IMG/VR virus record: IMGVR_UViG_3300030104_003559
Coordinates: 1-40,186 of that record
From: a virus
Length of the DNA: 40,186 bases
Strand: one strand, 5' to 3'
In this document: piece by piece, positions 30,910 to 37,567 of the stretch
Layout: every line of letters starts with the position of its first letter
Numbering within the stretch: position 1 is the first letter of the stretch
Notes under the pieces: generated by a model
Databases searched by the model: none
What the model was told of the DNA's origin: nothing
The model's input: the letters and a program-made list of their open reading frames with translations, nothing else
Position numbers and translations under genes: made by a program

Positions 30910-31706
30910 CACAAGGCAGCGTACAAATCTCTAATGCTGAATATCACAAGCACTTTGCAGTATCAGCATCAATGATCAAAGTCATGGATAAACATGGCCC
31001 TAGAGCTTATTGGAATAGTTTTTTAAATCCTGAACGTCCTGAGAAAAAATCAACTCCAGCTCTTGTGCTTGGTTCTTTAACACATGCGGCAATTCTTGAA
31101 CCTGACGACTTAGAAAATCAATTTACGGTTGTTTCTAGCCGTACAACAAAAAAAGGTAAGGAGGAAGCAGCAGAGGCCGAGGCTAAAGGTATTACTCCTG
31201 TTACAGGCGATCAATGGGAATTAGCAATGGCAATGTGTGAGTCTGTTTATAGAGAAAAAAAAGCAACGGATTTATTAGCAACAGGAGTAGCAGAGAAATC
31301 ATGGTGGAGCGTTGACGACTTAACAGGTCTTGACGTAAAAGCCAGAAGCGATTGGTTTACTACTGGAAATACAATTGTTGACCTGAAAACAAGCCGCTCT
31401 GGTGCAGCACCAAAAGAATTTGCAAAAGCAGTTGCTAATTTTGGCTATCACATACAGGCGGCTCATTATTTAGAAGTTACGGGTGCAAAAAGATTTATTT
31501 TTTTAGTTGTTCAATCTGAATGGCCTTTTGACGTTGGTTTGTATGAATTAGATCAACAGAGCATTGATCTTGGATATAGACAACGGCGAAAAGCATTAGA
31601 TCTTATTTCAGAATGTCAGATTTCAGATCACTGGCCGAGCCATAGTGAAGCTGGAGTCCAAAGCCTAACTCTTCCACGTTGGGCCTTTCCATCAACCCCT
31701 AATTAA
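30906..31706 (+). CDS. RecE/YqaJ-like PD-(D/E)xK exonuclease
   Basis: A 266-residue nuclease of the RecE-like type (DUF3799-like). The N-terminal part has VSASMIKVMDKHGPRAYWNS and LGSLTHAAILEPDDLE, typical of this family. The catalytic core contains GLDVKARSDW (D149 at its centre), IVDLKTS (D159, K161) and YHIQAAHY (Q184, Y188). Such enzymes chew back one strand of duplex DNA to make 3' tails for the annealing protein. The Rad52-type gene follows directly (2 bases), the usual pairing. It also overlaps the 63-residue gene before it. Confidence 0.85.
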   Translation: MTQGSVQISNAEYHKHFAVSASMIKVMDKHGPRAYWNSFLNPERPEKKSTPALVLGSLTHAAILEPDDLENQFTVVSSRTTKKGKEEAAEAEAKGITPVTGDQWELAMAMCESVYREKKATDLLATGVAEKSWWSVDDLTGLDVKARSDWFTTGNTIVDLKTSRSGAAPKEFAKAVANFGYHIQAAHYLEVTGAKRFIFLVVQSEWPFDVGLYELDQQSIDLGYRQRRKALDLISECQISDHWPSHSEAGVQSLTLPRWAFPSTPN

Positions 31707-31708
31707 AG

Positions 31709-32353
31709 ATGACTTTTTCAGACAATCAAGTTCAACTTTTAAATGAACCTATCAACAAGAACAATGTTCAAGAGCGTTGGGCCGATAAGGAAAAGACGTT
31801 TAAGCTTTCTTATATTGAAGGTTGGCACGTTATAAAAGAAGCAAACAGAATTTTTGGCTTTGACGGTTGGAATAGTGAAACCGTAGATTTAAAAATCGTT
31901 TATGAAGATCAAAAAGTTGTTTCTTATATAGCTAAAGTAAGAATCACAGTGGGTAACATTGTTAGAGAAGGAACAGGAGCAGGGCATGGCCGCATGGGAG
32001 GTGTTAGTGATAAGCATGAATCAGCCGTGAAGGAAGCTGAAACAGACGCAAGGAAGCGGGCGTTTATGCAATTTGGAGATCAGTTTGGTCTGTCTTTATA
32101 TGACAAGCATCAAGCATGGGCTAAAGAACCATCAACCGCGAAAGTAAAACCTGCTATTAAGACAGAACCACCAAAAAGAGACGACGGTGAAGTTTTAGCA
32201 AAACAATTTATAGCTTTTGTAAAAAAGAACCCAAGCAAAGAAAAATTAAAAGTATTAAAGACAAATTTAAGTAGTCGTTTTGCTGCTGGAGATATTACTG
32301 AAAACCAAAGAAATGAAGTTATTAAAGCAATTTTAGAGGTAGAAGATAAATGA
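31709..32353 (+). CDS. Rad52/Rad22-type single-strand annealing protein
   Basis: A 214-residue annealing protein. The Rad52-like core contains SYIEGWHVIKEANRIFGFDG (residues about 33-52), then VSYIAKVRITVGNIVREGTG, HESAVKEAETDARKRAFMQF and GDQFGLSLY. The C-terminal 70 residues are charged and probably flexible, as in phage Rad52 proteins. It would coat 3' tails made by the RecE-like nuclease and anneal them. CAACCCC, inside the end of the nuclease gene, stands nine bases before its ATG. It overlaps the small HTH gene by four bases. Confidence 0.87.
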   Translation: MTFSDNQVQLLNEPINKNNVQERWADKEKTFKLSYIEGWHVIKEANRIFGFDGWNSETVDLKIVYEDQKVVSYIAKVRITVGNIVREGTGAGHGRMGGVSDKHESAVKEAETDARKRAFMQFGDQFGLSLYDKHQAWAKEPSTAKVKPAIKTEPPKRDDGEVLAKQFIAFVKKNPSKEKLKVLKTNLSSRFAAGDITENQRNEVIKAILEVEDK

Positions 32354-32574
32354 CCGATTATCTAAGACCAAAAGATTTAGCAATTAGATACAACATATCG
32401 TTATTTACATTGCAACAATGGAGAAAAAAAACCAGAAAAGGTGAGGCTACTGGGCCTCCGTTTGAGGACATCGGTTTGACACCTTTGAAACCATACGCCC
32501 CACGCATCAGATATAAACTTACTGATGTCATCGAGTGGGAAACAAAAAACAACATCCAACCCCGTGGTAATTAA
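32350..32574 (+). CDS. Small helix-turn-helix protein (excisionase/MerR-like)
   Basis: A 74-residue protein with a winged-helix pattern: YLRPKDLAIRYNISLFTLQQ, then WRKKTRKGEATGPPF, RIRYKLTDVIEWETKN. The layout 'P.dlA..ynis..tl..WR...G..PpF...G..irY...dvieWe' is that of AlpA/excisionase-like DNA-binding proteins. With no integrase present it is more likely a transcription regulator than a recombination factor. It overlaps the Rad52-type gene (ATGA) at its start. Confidence 0.75.
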   Translation: MTDYLRPKDLAIRYNISLFTLQQWRKKTRKGEATGPPFEDIGLTPLKPYAPRIRYKLTDVIEWETKNNIQPRGN

Positions 32575-32576
32575 TT

Positions 32577-32882
32577 ATGGACTCAGCTTTCACAGCAAAA
32601 TTTAAATTTTTCATAAATAAAAAAAGAAAATCAGGAAAAGATCCTGATAGATATTTAATTATTGATTGGACACCAGAAGAAGCACGAAAAGCATCAAAAT
32701 GGTTAATTGATCAAGCGGATGCAGCAGAGATGCCTGGCGGTTCAACAATTCGTAAATACAGCTCTAAGACTGATTATGAAGAAGTTCCAGGTTTTGCAAT
32801 GTGGGGTACTCAATTTTCAGTCAATTCGGATTCTGAAGAAGAGTGGGAAGATGGCCGAGGAACAATTTCACCTAGAGCCTAA
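32577..32882 (+). CDS. Unknown early protein (101 residues)
   Basis: A 101-residue protein, basic at first (FKFFINKKRKSGKDPDRYLI), with IDWTPEEARKASKWLIDQAD, and acidic at the end (SDSEEEWEDGRG). An acidic C-terminal tail and a lysine-rich start are seen in ssDNA-binding and DNA-repair proteins, but I know no clear family. It is the last gene of the early plus operon, directly before the double terminator. CCAACCCC is 13 bases before the ATG. Confidence 0.6.
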   Translation: MDSAFTAKFKFFINKKRKSGKDPDRYLIIDWTPEEARKASKWLIDQADAAEMPGGSTIRKYSSKTDYEEVPGFAMWGTQFSVNSDSEEEWEDGRGTISPRA

Positions 32883-32893
32883 ACATAAAAAAG

Positions 32894-32921
32894 CCCCTCA
32901 AAAAGAGGGGTTCTTTTTTTT
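32894..32921. terminator. Terminator, bidirectional
   Basis: CCCCTC (32894-32899), loop AAAAA, GAGGGG (32905-32910), then TTCTTTTTTT. On the minus strand the same stem is followed by GCTTTTTT. It separates the plus early operon from the minus genes at 32.9-33.6 kb. Confidence 0.85.
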
Positions 32922-32928
32922 CCAATGC

Positions 32929-32949
32929 GACCTACGGAGGTCTTTTTTT
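32929..32949 (+). terminator. Second plus-strand terminator
   Basis: GACCT (32929-32933), loop ACGG, AGGTC (32938-32942) and seven T (32943-32949). It backs up the terminator at 32894. Confidence 0.65.
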
Positions 32950-33226
32950 ATGGTAAACCAATCATTCTCTTAATCAAGTTTTTTTTTACGGGTGTAGCAC
33001 AAGCAAGCTTGGCTTTTAATACATGTATTTCATTTAAACAACCAGCAATAAACCTAGATTGTTCATGGTTCTGTCTTGTTATTGCTTCTGCATAGCGTTT
33101 TAATTCATCAATATCATCAGAATCTTTAACAATTCTAAGTTCTTTTTCGATGCTTAATTCTTCTTCTAATGTAGGTGGTTTTATGAGATTCAATATGGTT
33201 GAAACATCATCAATTTCTGGGTTCAT
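32948..33226 (-). CDS. Unknown helical protein (92 residues)
   Basis: A 92-residue acidic-helical protein: MNPEIDDVSTILNLIKPPTL, then EELSIEKELRIVKDSDDIDE and AITRQNHEQSRFIAGCLNEI. I remember similar small proteins in cyanophages, but no function. It has a good ribosome site (AAAGGAAA) before ATG 33226. It is the last gene of a small minus operon that begins near 33650 and ends at the bidirectional terminator. Confidence 0.65.
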   Translation of the reverse strand: MNPEIDDVSTILNLIKPPTLEEELSIEKELRIVKDSDDIDELKRYAEAITRQNHEQSRFIAGCLNEIHVLKAKLACATPVKKNLIKRMIGLP

Positions 33227-33323
33227 GTTTTTCCTTTATTTTTAGCAAAAATTGTTGCCAATTTCCATGCCTTGTTTGTTGCCTTCTTAGCTCTTTACAA
33301 TGAGGACAGTTACACAATTCCAT
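33210..33323 (-). CDS. Possible tiny zinc-binding protein (37 residues)
   Basis: A 37-residue frame between two small minus genes, overlapping both: ATG 33323 lies inside the end of the 60-residue gene, and TGA 33210 inside the start of the 92-residue gene. The product starts MELCNCPHCKELRRQQ, with three cysteines and a histidine close together (CxCxHC), and is basic afterwards. The overlaps suggest coupling, but it is short and unconfirmed. Confidence 0.4.
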   Translation of the reverse strand: MELCNCPHCKELRRQQTRHGNWQQFLLKIKEKHEPRN

Positions 33324-33492
33324 CAAAGCCTTCTAATTCGTCAGCCTTTGCAGCAAGTCCCGTATAAATCCCATGAAAAGGATTTGGAGATCCATCGCTC
33401 AATGTTTTTCTGTGCCGTCCATCTAAAATATATAACCTTTCTAATCTAAGCATTCTTTGTTCATCTTCTTTTCGCCATTCAGGTTTATACAT
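33310..33492 (-). CDS. Unknown small protein (60 residues)
   Basis: A 60-residue protein, MYKPEWRKEDEQRMLRLERL, then YILDGRHRKTLSDGSPNPFH and TGLAAKADELEGFDGIV. The first half is a charged helix. Its start lies two bases after the stop of the 51-residue frame at 33495. I know no family, but the tight spacing in this little operon supports it. Confidence 0.55.
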   Translation of the reverse strand: MYKPEWRKEDEQRMLRLERLYILDGRHRKTLSDGSPNPFHGIYTGLAAKADELEGFDGIV

Positions 33493-33494
33493 AA

Positions 33495-33650
33495 CTATTG
33501 AAGTTTTAAAGTTTTATTAGGCCATAGTCTAGCCTCAATAAAGTCAACGTCCGTTGAAGTAAGACTGTTGTTACTTTGCTCTGTAGCTGATTCAAGCACC
33601 CAGAGGGTAAAGCGTTTGCCTCGCTCGCTGCTGAAAAATAATTTTTTCAT
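33495..33650 (-). CDS. Unknown small protein (51 residues)
   Basis: A 51-residue frame from ATG 33650 to TAG 33495, reading MKKLFFSSERGKRFTLWVLE, then SATEQSNNSLTSTDVDFIEA and RLWPNKTLKLQ. It is the first gene of the minus operon 33650-32948. Its start codon overlaps the -35 box of the facing small-RNA promoter. I know no family. Confidence 0.5.
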   Translation of the reverse strand: MKKLFFSSERGKRFTLWVLESATEQSNNSLTSTDVDFIEARLWPNKTLKLQ

Positions 33651-33678
33651 TGGTAATGTTCATGGAAATGGCTAAAAT
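33650..33678 (+). promoter_or_regulatory. Promoter of the candidate small RNA
   Basis: TTGGTA (33650-33655), 17 bases, TAAAAT (33673-33678). A transcript would begin near 33685. No reading frame with a start codon follows before the terminator at 33751. Confidence 0.5.
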
Positions 33679-33684
33679 ATTTTT

Positions 33685-33786
33685 GTACCTTACTACTCAC
33701 ACAAGTAAGTTATTGAACATCCTAAAGGGATTAGATTGTTCGCTATTAAGCCCTTAAAGTTGTAGAGGACTTTAGGGGTTTTTTAG
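33685..33786 (+). ncRNA. Candidate small regulatory RNA, about 100 bases
   Basis: A transcript of about 100 bases is bounded by a promoter (33650-33678) and an intrinsic terminator (33751-33784). It contains no start codon with a reading frame of useful size. It would fold into a 5' hairpin (CTTACT 33689-33694 with AGTAAG 33704-33709, nine-base loop), a single-stranded middle of about 40 bases (33711-33750), and the terminator stem. Known phage small RNAs such as lambda OOP are similar in size and layout. The target is unknown; the middle part is the natural pairing region. Confidence 0.5.
33751..33784 (+). terminator. Terminator after the candidate small RNA
   Basis: CCCTTAAAG (33751-33759) pairs with CTTTAGGGG (33770-33778) over nine pairs with one G-U. 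The loop is TTGTAGAGGA, followed by six T (33779-33784). Confidence 0.8.
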
Positions 33787-33789
33787 TGC

Positions 33790-33975
33790 TTATCTGTTTC
33801 TCCAATTCCTATTTCTTTCTCTAGGTGTCATTGCTGCTATATCTTGTTCAATTTTATTAAGTCTTTTATAGATTTCTATTAGTTGAGATTCTCTTTTATT
33901 GCCAGTATTTTGAGCAGTCATTACGAGAACTGTAGCTGTTGCCCCAATAATCGCTGCAATAATTTCAGGAAACAT
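33790..33975 (-). CDS. Small membrane protein, possible holin (61 residues)
   Basis: A 61-residue protein with an N-terminal membrane helix (MFPEIIAAIIGATATVLVMT, residues 3-20) and a charged helical rest (LIEIYKRLNKIEQDIAAM, then RNRNWRNR). A single helix plus a short basic end would suit a class of small holins, and similar small proteins occur in cyanophages. No endolysin is next to it, so the role is not secure. It overlaps the preceding gene by 11 bases. Confidence 0.6.
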   Translation of the reverse strand: MFPEIIAAIIGATATVLVMTAQNTGNKRESQLIEIYKRLNKIEQDIAAMTPRERNRNWRNR

Positions 33976-34153
33976 TGGGCCATTCTCCTTTTTGGATTTT
34001 AATCCATTCAGTTTGTGCTTTTATCAAATCTGGCTTAGAAATATCAGGATCATTTAAAAGGCTCCAAATCTCAATTCTTTCATCAATTTGCGAAATAGTA
34101 AGCCCATGAGCGTCACAAATGGCTTTTTTTGCCTCTAAAGATAGAAATTTCAA
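33965..34153 (-). CDS. Unknown small protein, TTG start (62 residues)
   Basis: The frame is open from 34273 but the first 40 codons would overlap the opposite-strand gene at 34205. TTG 34153 gives a compact helical protein: LKFLSLEAKKAICDAHGLTI, then SQIDERIEIWSLLNDPDISK and IQKGEWPNVS. The earlier ATG at 34273 would add a membrane-like helix (MILWCIVVIILINN) and cannot be fully excluded. It is encoded immediately before the small membrane protein at 33975. Function unknown. Confidence 0.5.
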   Translation of the reverse strand: MKFLSLEAKKAICDAHGLTISQIDERIEIWSLLNDPDISKPDLIKAQTEWIKIQKGEWPNVS

Positions 34154-34174
34154 GTCTTTTTGTGCATTTATAAT
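34148..34174 (+). promoter_or_regulatory. Likely promoter of the secreted-protein cassette
   Basis: TATAAT at 34169-34174 with a weak TTTCAA 15 bases before it. A transcript would begin near 34181, leaving a leader of about 24 bases before ATG 34205. Confidence 0.35.
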
Positions 34175-34204
34175 TAGATTAGTATTGTTTACGATTTTTT
34201 CTAC

Positions 34205-34609
34205 ATGGTTTCCAAAGATCAAGAAACAAAAATTGTTAATCAAGATGATGACGACGATACACCAGAGTATCAAGATATGATACTATTTTATTTATCAAAT
34301 GCTATAAAAAGTCTAGTCTTGCTCTGGAGTCTTAGTATTCTGAGTTTGGCATACATTTCTTTTCCACCAGTAATAAAAATAGGAAATATAGAATTTGAAA
34401 TGCCTGACCAAAGACCTGATACCAGTTTTGCGAGTGCGATGCTTGGCACGGTCCTGACAAGTTACGGGTTAAATGTTTCAAAAGGTGCAACGGCTAAGAA
34501 GAAAAATGGTGAAGGGGGCGGGGGCAATACACATACAATATTTGTAAAATATCCACCAACAGAAGTTCAAGTCGTAACCAAAAAACCTGATTCATCAAAA
34601 AACGTATGA
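34205..34609 (+). CDS. Membrane protein at head of secreted-protein cassette (134 residues)
   Basis: A 134-residue protein with an acidic N terminus (VNQDDDDDTPEYQD), a membrane segment (IKSLVLLWSLSILSLAYISF at about 33-52), then a polar part with a second weak hydrophobic stretch (SFASAMLGTVLTSYG) and a GGGG hinge near residue 103-107. The C terminus (HTIFVKYPPTEVQVV) could be outside the inner membrane. It overlaps the first secreted-protein gene by four bases (ATGA), so the four genes are one operon. Family unknown to me. Confidence 0.65.
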   Translation: MVSKDQETKIVNQDDDDDTPEYQDMILFYLSNAIKSLVLLWSLSILSLAYISFPPVIKIGNIEFEMPDQRPDTSFASAMLGTVLTSYGLNVSKGATAKKKNGEGGGGNTHTIFVKYPPTEVQVVTKKPDSSKNV

Positions 34610-35115
34610 AAAAACTATTTCTTCCCTTTGCTTTCTTTTTAGCTGCTGCATCCCCTGTTAGTGCTAACGGCTTAAGCATGAAGACAGTTAACAGTGTTCA
34701 GTTAACCGTAGACAATGCGTTGACGAATAGCACCCGTGGAGCAAGTTCTTATAGCCTCACCACAAATGGCGTTACAGCATCATCATTAGGAGGGCTAACG
34801 CTTGGAAACAATGCCACAAGTGCAACTCTGTCAGCTCCAACAATTGCTCAGACAACAGCAGGTCAGCCAACTTCAGTAGCAATTAGCTTTACGCTTGGAG
34901 ATAGTGTTAATGCGGTTAATGCTGGTGTAGACGTTTCTAGTGATGGCTTGCTTGTAGATCTTCCAGCCTTTACCAATGTCATCTCACAATCTGGAGGTGT
35001 CAAATCCACCCTTAGTGGGACAGTAACAGGGACTACTGCAGCCGTCGTGGCTGGTGGGGCAGGTACAAGTGCGATTGCTTCTATTTCTACAGAGCTAACC
35101 GTGGGAGGTTGGTAA
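34606..35115 (+). CDS. Secreted protein A of the cassette (169 residues)
   Basis: A 169-residue protein with a clear Sec signal peptide (MKKLFLPFAFFLAAASPVSA, cleavage after residue 20). The mature part is beta-rich, poor in charge and rich in S, T, G and N (LTTNGVTASSLGGLTLGNNA, ending STELTVGGW). The tail GGW is reminiscent of outer-membrane or surface-exposed beta proteins. I remember related proteins in marine cyanophages but not a function. It is linked to the next gene by a TAATG overlap. Confidence 0.65.
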   Translation: MKKLFLPFAFFLAAASPVSANGLSMKTVNSVQLTVDNALTNSTRGASSYSLTTNGVTASSLGGLTLGNNATSATLSAPTIAQTTAGQPTSVAISFTLGDSVNAVNAGVDVSSDGLLVDLPAFTNVISQSGGVKSTLSGTVTGTTAAVVAGGAGTSAIASISTELTVGGW

Positions 35116-35546
35116 TGAAGAAATTACTGCTTTTACTTTTACTTTCTAGCCCTGTAAAGGCAGTTCCAGTCATATCTAATTTTGTCCAAGGCCAGTCTCA
35201 AGTCACTACTGAGAGCACTCAGACAGTAAGGGAAATTCAAAAGGTTTATTCGTATTCTACGGGAGCAACTTGGAGTGTGTCAGGTTTGAATATTGAGCCT
35301 GTTTCAGCAAATCAAGTAATAAGTCCTACATATAAAGCAATCAGTGAAAATACTATTAACAACGTGACAAGTACATGGACAGGAATCGATCTAGCTAATA
35401 AACCATTATTTAAACAAACAATCCCAGGGGCAAACATGCAATATATGGAAACGATCAGTCAGCCTGGTTTGACTTCTGTTTTGGAATTAGATCGGACTAC
35501 CACTACTACATCAATAAGCACCAGTATTAGCACATTTAGTCAGTGA
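35115..35546 (+). CDS. Secreted protein B of the cassette (143 residues)
   Basis: A 143-residue protein. ATG 35115 is chosen because it overlaps the TAA of protein A (TAATG) and has GGAGG at 35104-35108 at good spacing; a frame from 35109 would be two codons longer. The signal peptide is MKKLLLLLLLSSPVKA (about 16 residues). The mature part is rich in T, S, Q and V, with VQGQSQVTTESTQTVREI, VSGLNIEPVSAN and a C-terminal run TTTTTSISTSISTFSQ. No cysteines. Probably periplasmic or exported. Function unknown. Confidence 0.65.
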   Translation: MKKLLLLLLLSSPVKAVPVISNFVQGQSQVTTESTQTVREIQKVYSYSTGATWSVSGLNIEPVSANQVISPTYKAISENTINNVTSTWTGIDLANKPLFKQTIPGANMQYMETISQPGLTSVLELDRTTTTTSISTSISTFSQ

Positions 35547-36199
35547 ACTATAAATTTACACCTCTACTCTTTGCTTTAATATGCACCCCAGTTTCAGCAG
35601 ATAACTACAGTTCAACATCAGCTCCTACTTCTAATGTAAGTGGTTCAATTTCGAATATCGGGGTGATGAATATGCCCACCCGTCAGTTTCAAAATCAATA
35701 TGGTAATGGGGTTGTTTGTCAGGGTGAAACGCTTGCAGTTCAACCATATATTTCAACTAACATGAGTTTCACAAGACCATTTAATGAAACGAGTCCTCAA
35801 TATTTATTCTCTAACATAGATGCAAACGAGGATGGAGATCCAGACAATCCATCTCAACTAATTGGTGAAAGGTATGCAGCAACAGGACAGAAGGATTCAT
35901 TTGCAATTACACCAGGCATAAGCCTTTCATGGAATATTCCATTAGACAGACGTGCCCAAAAGCTTTGCCGAAAACTTGCAGCCAAGCAAGTACAATTTTG
36001 GGAAAACCGCATTGCAGATCAACGGATAAGTTATGAATTAGGAAGAATAAAACATTGTAAAAGTTTACTTTCAGAAGGTGTAATTATCACTGGAAAGTTT
36101 GCGTCAATATGCTCAGACGTTTCTCTTGGATTGCCACCCAACAGCCTCCCTCAACACCAACATAGTATTAGCCCTTTAGAGAACGACGTAAAGCCATAA
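35543..36199 (+). CDS. Secreted protein C of the cassette (218 residues)
   Basis: A 218-residue protein with start GTG 35543 overlapping the stop of protein B (GTGA). Signal peptide MNYKFTPLLFALICTPVSA, about 19 residues. The mature part is S/T/N-rich at first (SSTSAPTSNVSGSISNIGVM), then GNGVVCQGETLAVQPYIS. A central acidic calcium-like loop DANEDGDPDNPSQ follows, and a charged helical part (RAQKLCRKLAAKQVQFWENR, RIKHCKSLL). Five cysteines are present. The last 32 bases overlap the end of the opposite gene at 36168. Function unknown. Confidence 0.65.
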   Translation: MNYKFTPLLFALICTPVSADNYSSTSAPTSNVSGSISNIGVMNMPTRQFQNQYGNGVVCQGETLAVQPYISTNMSFTRPFNETSPQYLFSNIDANEDGDPDNPSQLIGERYAATGQKDSFAITPGISLSWNIPLDRRAQKLCRKLAAKQVQFWENRIADQRISYELGRIKHCKSLLSEGVIITGKFASICSDVSLGLPPNSLPQHQHSISPLENDVKP

Positions 36200-37055
36200 T
36201 TGCCCTATTCTTATCTCTTTGAGCTAGTTTTCTTTCATTATAACTTTGTACTTTTTCCTTTTTTCCTATCAGCTTAAATATTTTTTTTGCAATTTTTTTT
36301 GTAGCTGGTTTTACTATCTTGAGAAAAATTGAACTTGCAGGCTTGGCAGCTAAAACCACAGTTGCAGAAACAAAAGTTGTAGCAGCTACGGAAAGAACCT
36401 GAGAACCTGGGGGCGTGAAATTTTGGGCTAATTCTCCGAGGCTTATATTTTGCCAAACTGTTTGACATTCGCCTTCTATATCTCTTACATATGCCTTAAC
36501 TCTTTTGGTCTGTTGTGGCCCTAATGCTCCAATTGGAAGTGCATCAATAGGTGGACAATCTAAAGGGATATTTAAAGCCAATTCTAATTCTCTTTTGTTA
36601 ATGGGGTTAAGTTTCATATTTTTTGGAACTGTCGTTTCTTTTTTTTCTTTTTTTTCTGTTTTAGATTTAGTTTCCTTCTCTGTCATTTCTGACAATTCAT
36701 CACTCATAGATTTAATATTTTCTCTTGCTTGTTCTTCAAATTGTTTTTTTAAATCTTCATTTAATTTGTCTTTTTGTTCATCAGATAATTTATTAACAAC
36801 TGAAGGGGTCAAGATAGGAGGGTTAAAAGATCCAAACTTAAAATCACAAAAAGTTGAATAACTTCCTTTATCAAAATTAAAAACTTCTTGAGTTGCAAAA
36901 TCTTCCCTAGCTTCTACACAAGGAAGATCAATAATAGGTTTTGGGAAATTAAAAGTTAATCGTTCAACTGATGGAATATTATTTCTTATTGGCAAAACAG
37001 CTATATCAGGGATACGAGGTTGATTTATTCCTATCTCTTTAATTTCCACTAACAA
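36168..37055 (-). CDS. Membrane-anchored virion-type protein of cyanophages (295 residues)
   Basis: A 295-residue protein with a proline-rich N-terminal part (MLVEIKEIGINQPRIPDIAV, LPIRNNIPSVERLTFNF, PIIDLPCVEAREDFATQEVF). A charged coiled coil follows (about 88-142, with KLNEDLKKQFEEQARENIKS), then LDCPPIDALPIGALGPQQT and ISLGELAQNF. A membrane helix (QVLSVAATTFVSATVVLAAK, about 219-238) and a basic C terminus complete it. I remember the same layout, 'IP.iavlPIR...PiidlPgCVeaR... CPp..aiPiGA', in marine cyanophage proteins that are often called structural. It could be a minor virion component injected into the membrane. Confidence 0.65.
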   Translation of the reverse strand: MLVEIKEIGINQPRIPDIAVLPIRNNIPSVERLTFNFPKPIIDLPCVEAREDFATQEVFNFDKGSYSTFCDFKFGSFNPPILTPSVVNKLSDEQKDKLNEDLKKQFEEQARENIKSMSDELSEMTEKETKSKTEKKEKKETTVPKNMKLNPINKRELELALNIPLDCPPIDALPIGALGPQQTKRVKAYVRDIEGECQTVWQNISLGELAQNFTPPGSQVLSVAATTFVSATVVLAAKPASSIFLKIVKPATKKIAKKIFKLIGKKEKVQSYNERKLAQRDKNRAIMALRRSLKG

Positions 37056-37567
37056 TCAACAAAATCGGAACCTACCTCTTTTCCTAACTGACTAGCTTTT
37101 TTAACAGCAAATGCACTAGCAACCCAACCTATTATCGGGATATTAGATAATGTACTTGCCGCAGGTGTAGCAGTAACTAAAGAAGTACCCACAATTTCCC
37201 CTGTTGATTCTGCTGACCCTTTATTTTTAATACATTGCAAATATTCAGCCGTTAGTCGTGCATTATCTAAAGGTTTATGAGCGATATATTCTTTCCGATG
37301 GTAATCAGTTTTACCATGCCATTTTGTTTTTTCCGATGAAAATAAGACAGTCTTGGGTTTGTGCATGTTATGTGTGACTATCACCTCTAAGTCTCCAGAC
37401 TCAGATCGGTTGTATTGCAATTGACTTGCCGAGTTCTCAGTCGTTTGAAGTCGAGCTAAATCGGGTATGCCGTCTTTATTCGCAGAAGACAGCAAAGTTA
37501 AAGACATTAAATTACTAGAAATCAGCCCTATTCCTAGCAGTCCAGGTAGAAAGTATTCTTTCATCAA
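37049..37567 (-). CDS. Exported/membrane protein (172 residues)
   Basis: A 172-residue protein with an N-terminal hydrophobic segment (MMKEYFLPGLLGIGLISSNL, then MSLTLLSS) that could be a signal anchor. A polar middle part contains LEVIVTHNMHKPKTVLFSSE and KTDYHRKEYIAHKP. A second hydrophobic segment at about 126-152 (SLVTATPAASTLSNIPIIGW) ends in DFVDC. It is coupled to its neighbours by 4-base and 7-base overlaps. I remember similar proteins next to the 295-residue type in cyanophages, without function. Confidence 0.6.
   Translation of the reverse strand: MMKEYFLPGLLGIGLISSNLMSLTLLSSANKDGIPDLARLQTTENSASQLQYNRSESGDLEVIVTHNMHKPKTVLFSSEKTKWHGKTDYHRKEYIAHKPLDNARLTAEYLQCIKNKGSAESTGEIVGTSLVTATPAASTLSNIPIIGWVASAFAVKKASQLGKEVGSDFVDC

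Noticed and set aside
32350-32574. HTH protein as an excisionase of a temperate phage
   Set aside because: No integrase, attachment site or lysogeny repressor was seen; the fold is also common in plain regulators.
34154-34273. N-terminal membrane helix MILWCIVVIILINN for the minus gene at 33965
   Set aside because: It overlaps the acidic start of the opposite gene at 34205; a TTG at 34153 gives a compact protein without overlap. Kept as an alternative only.
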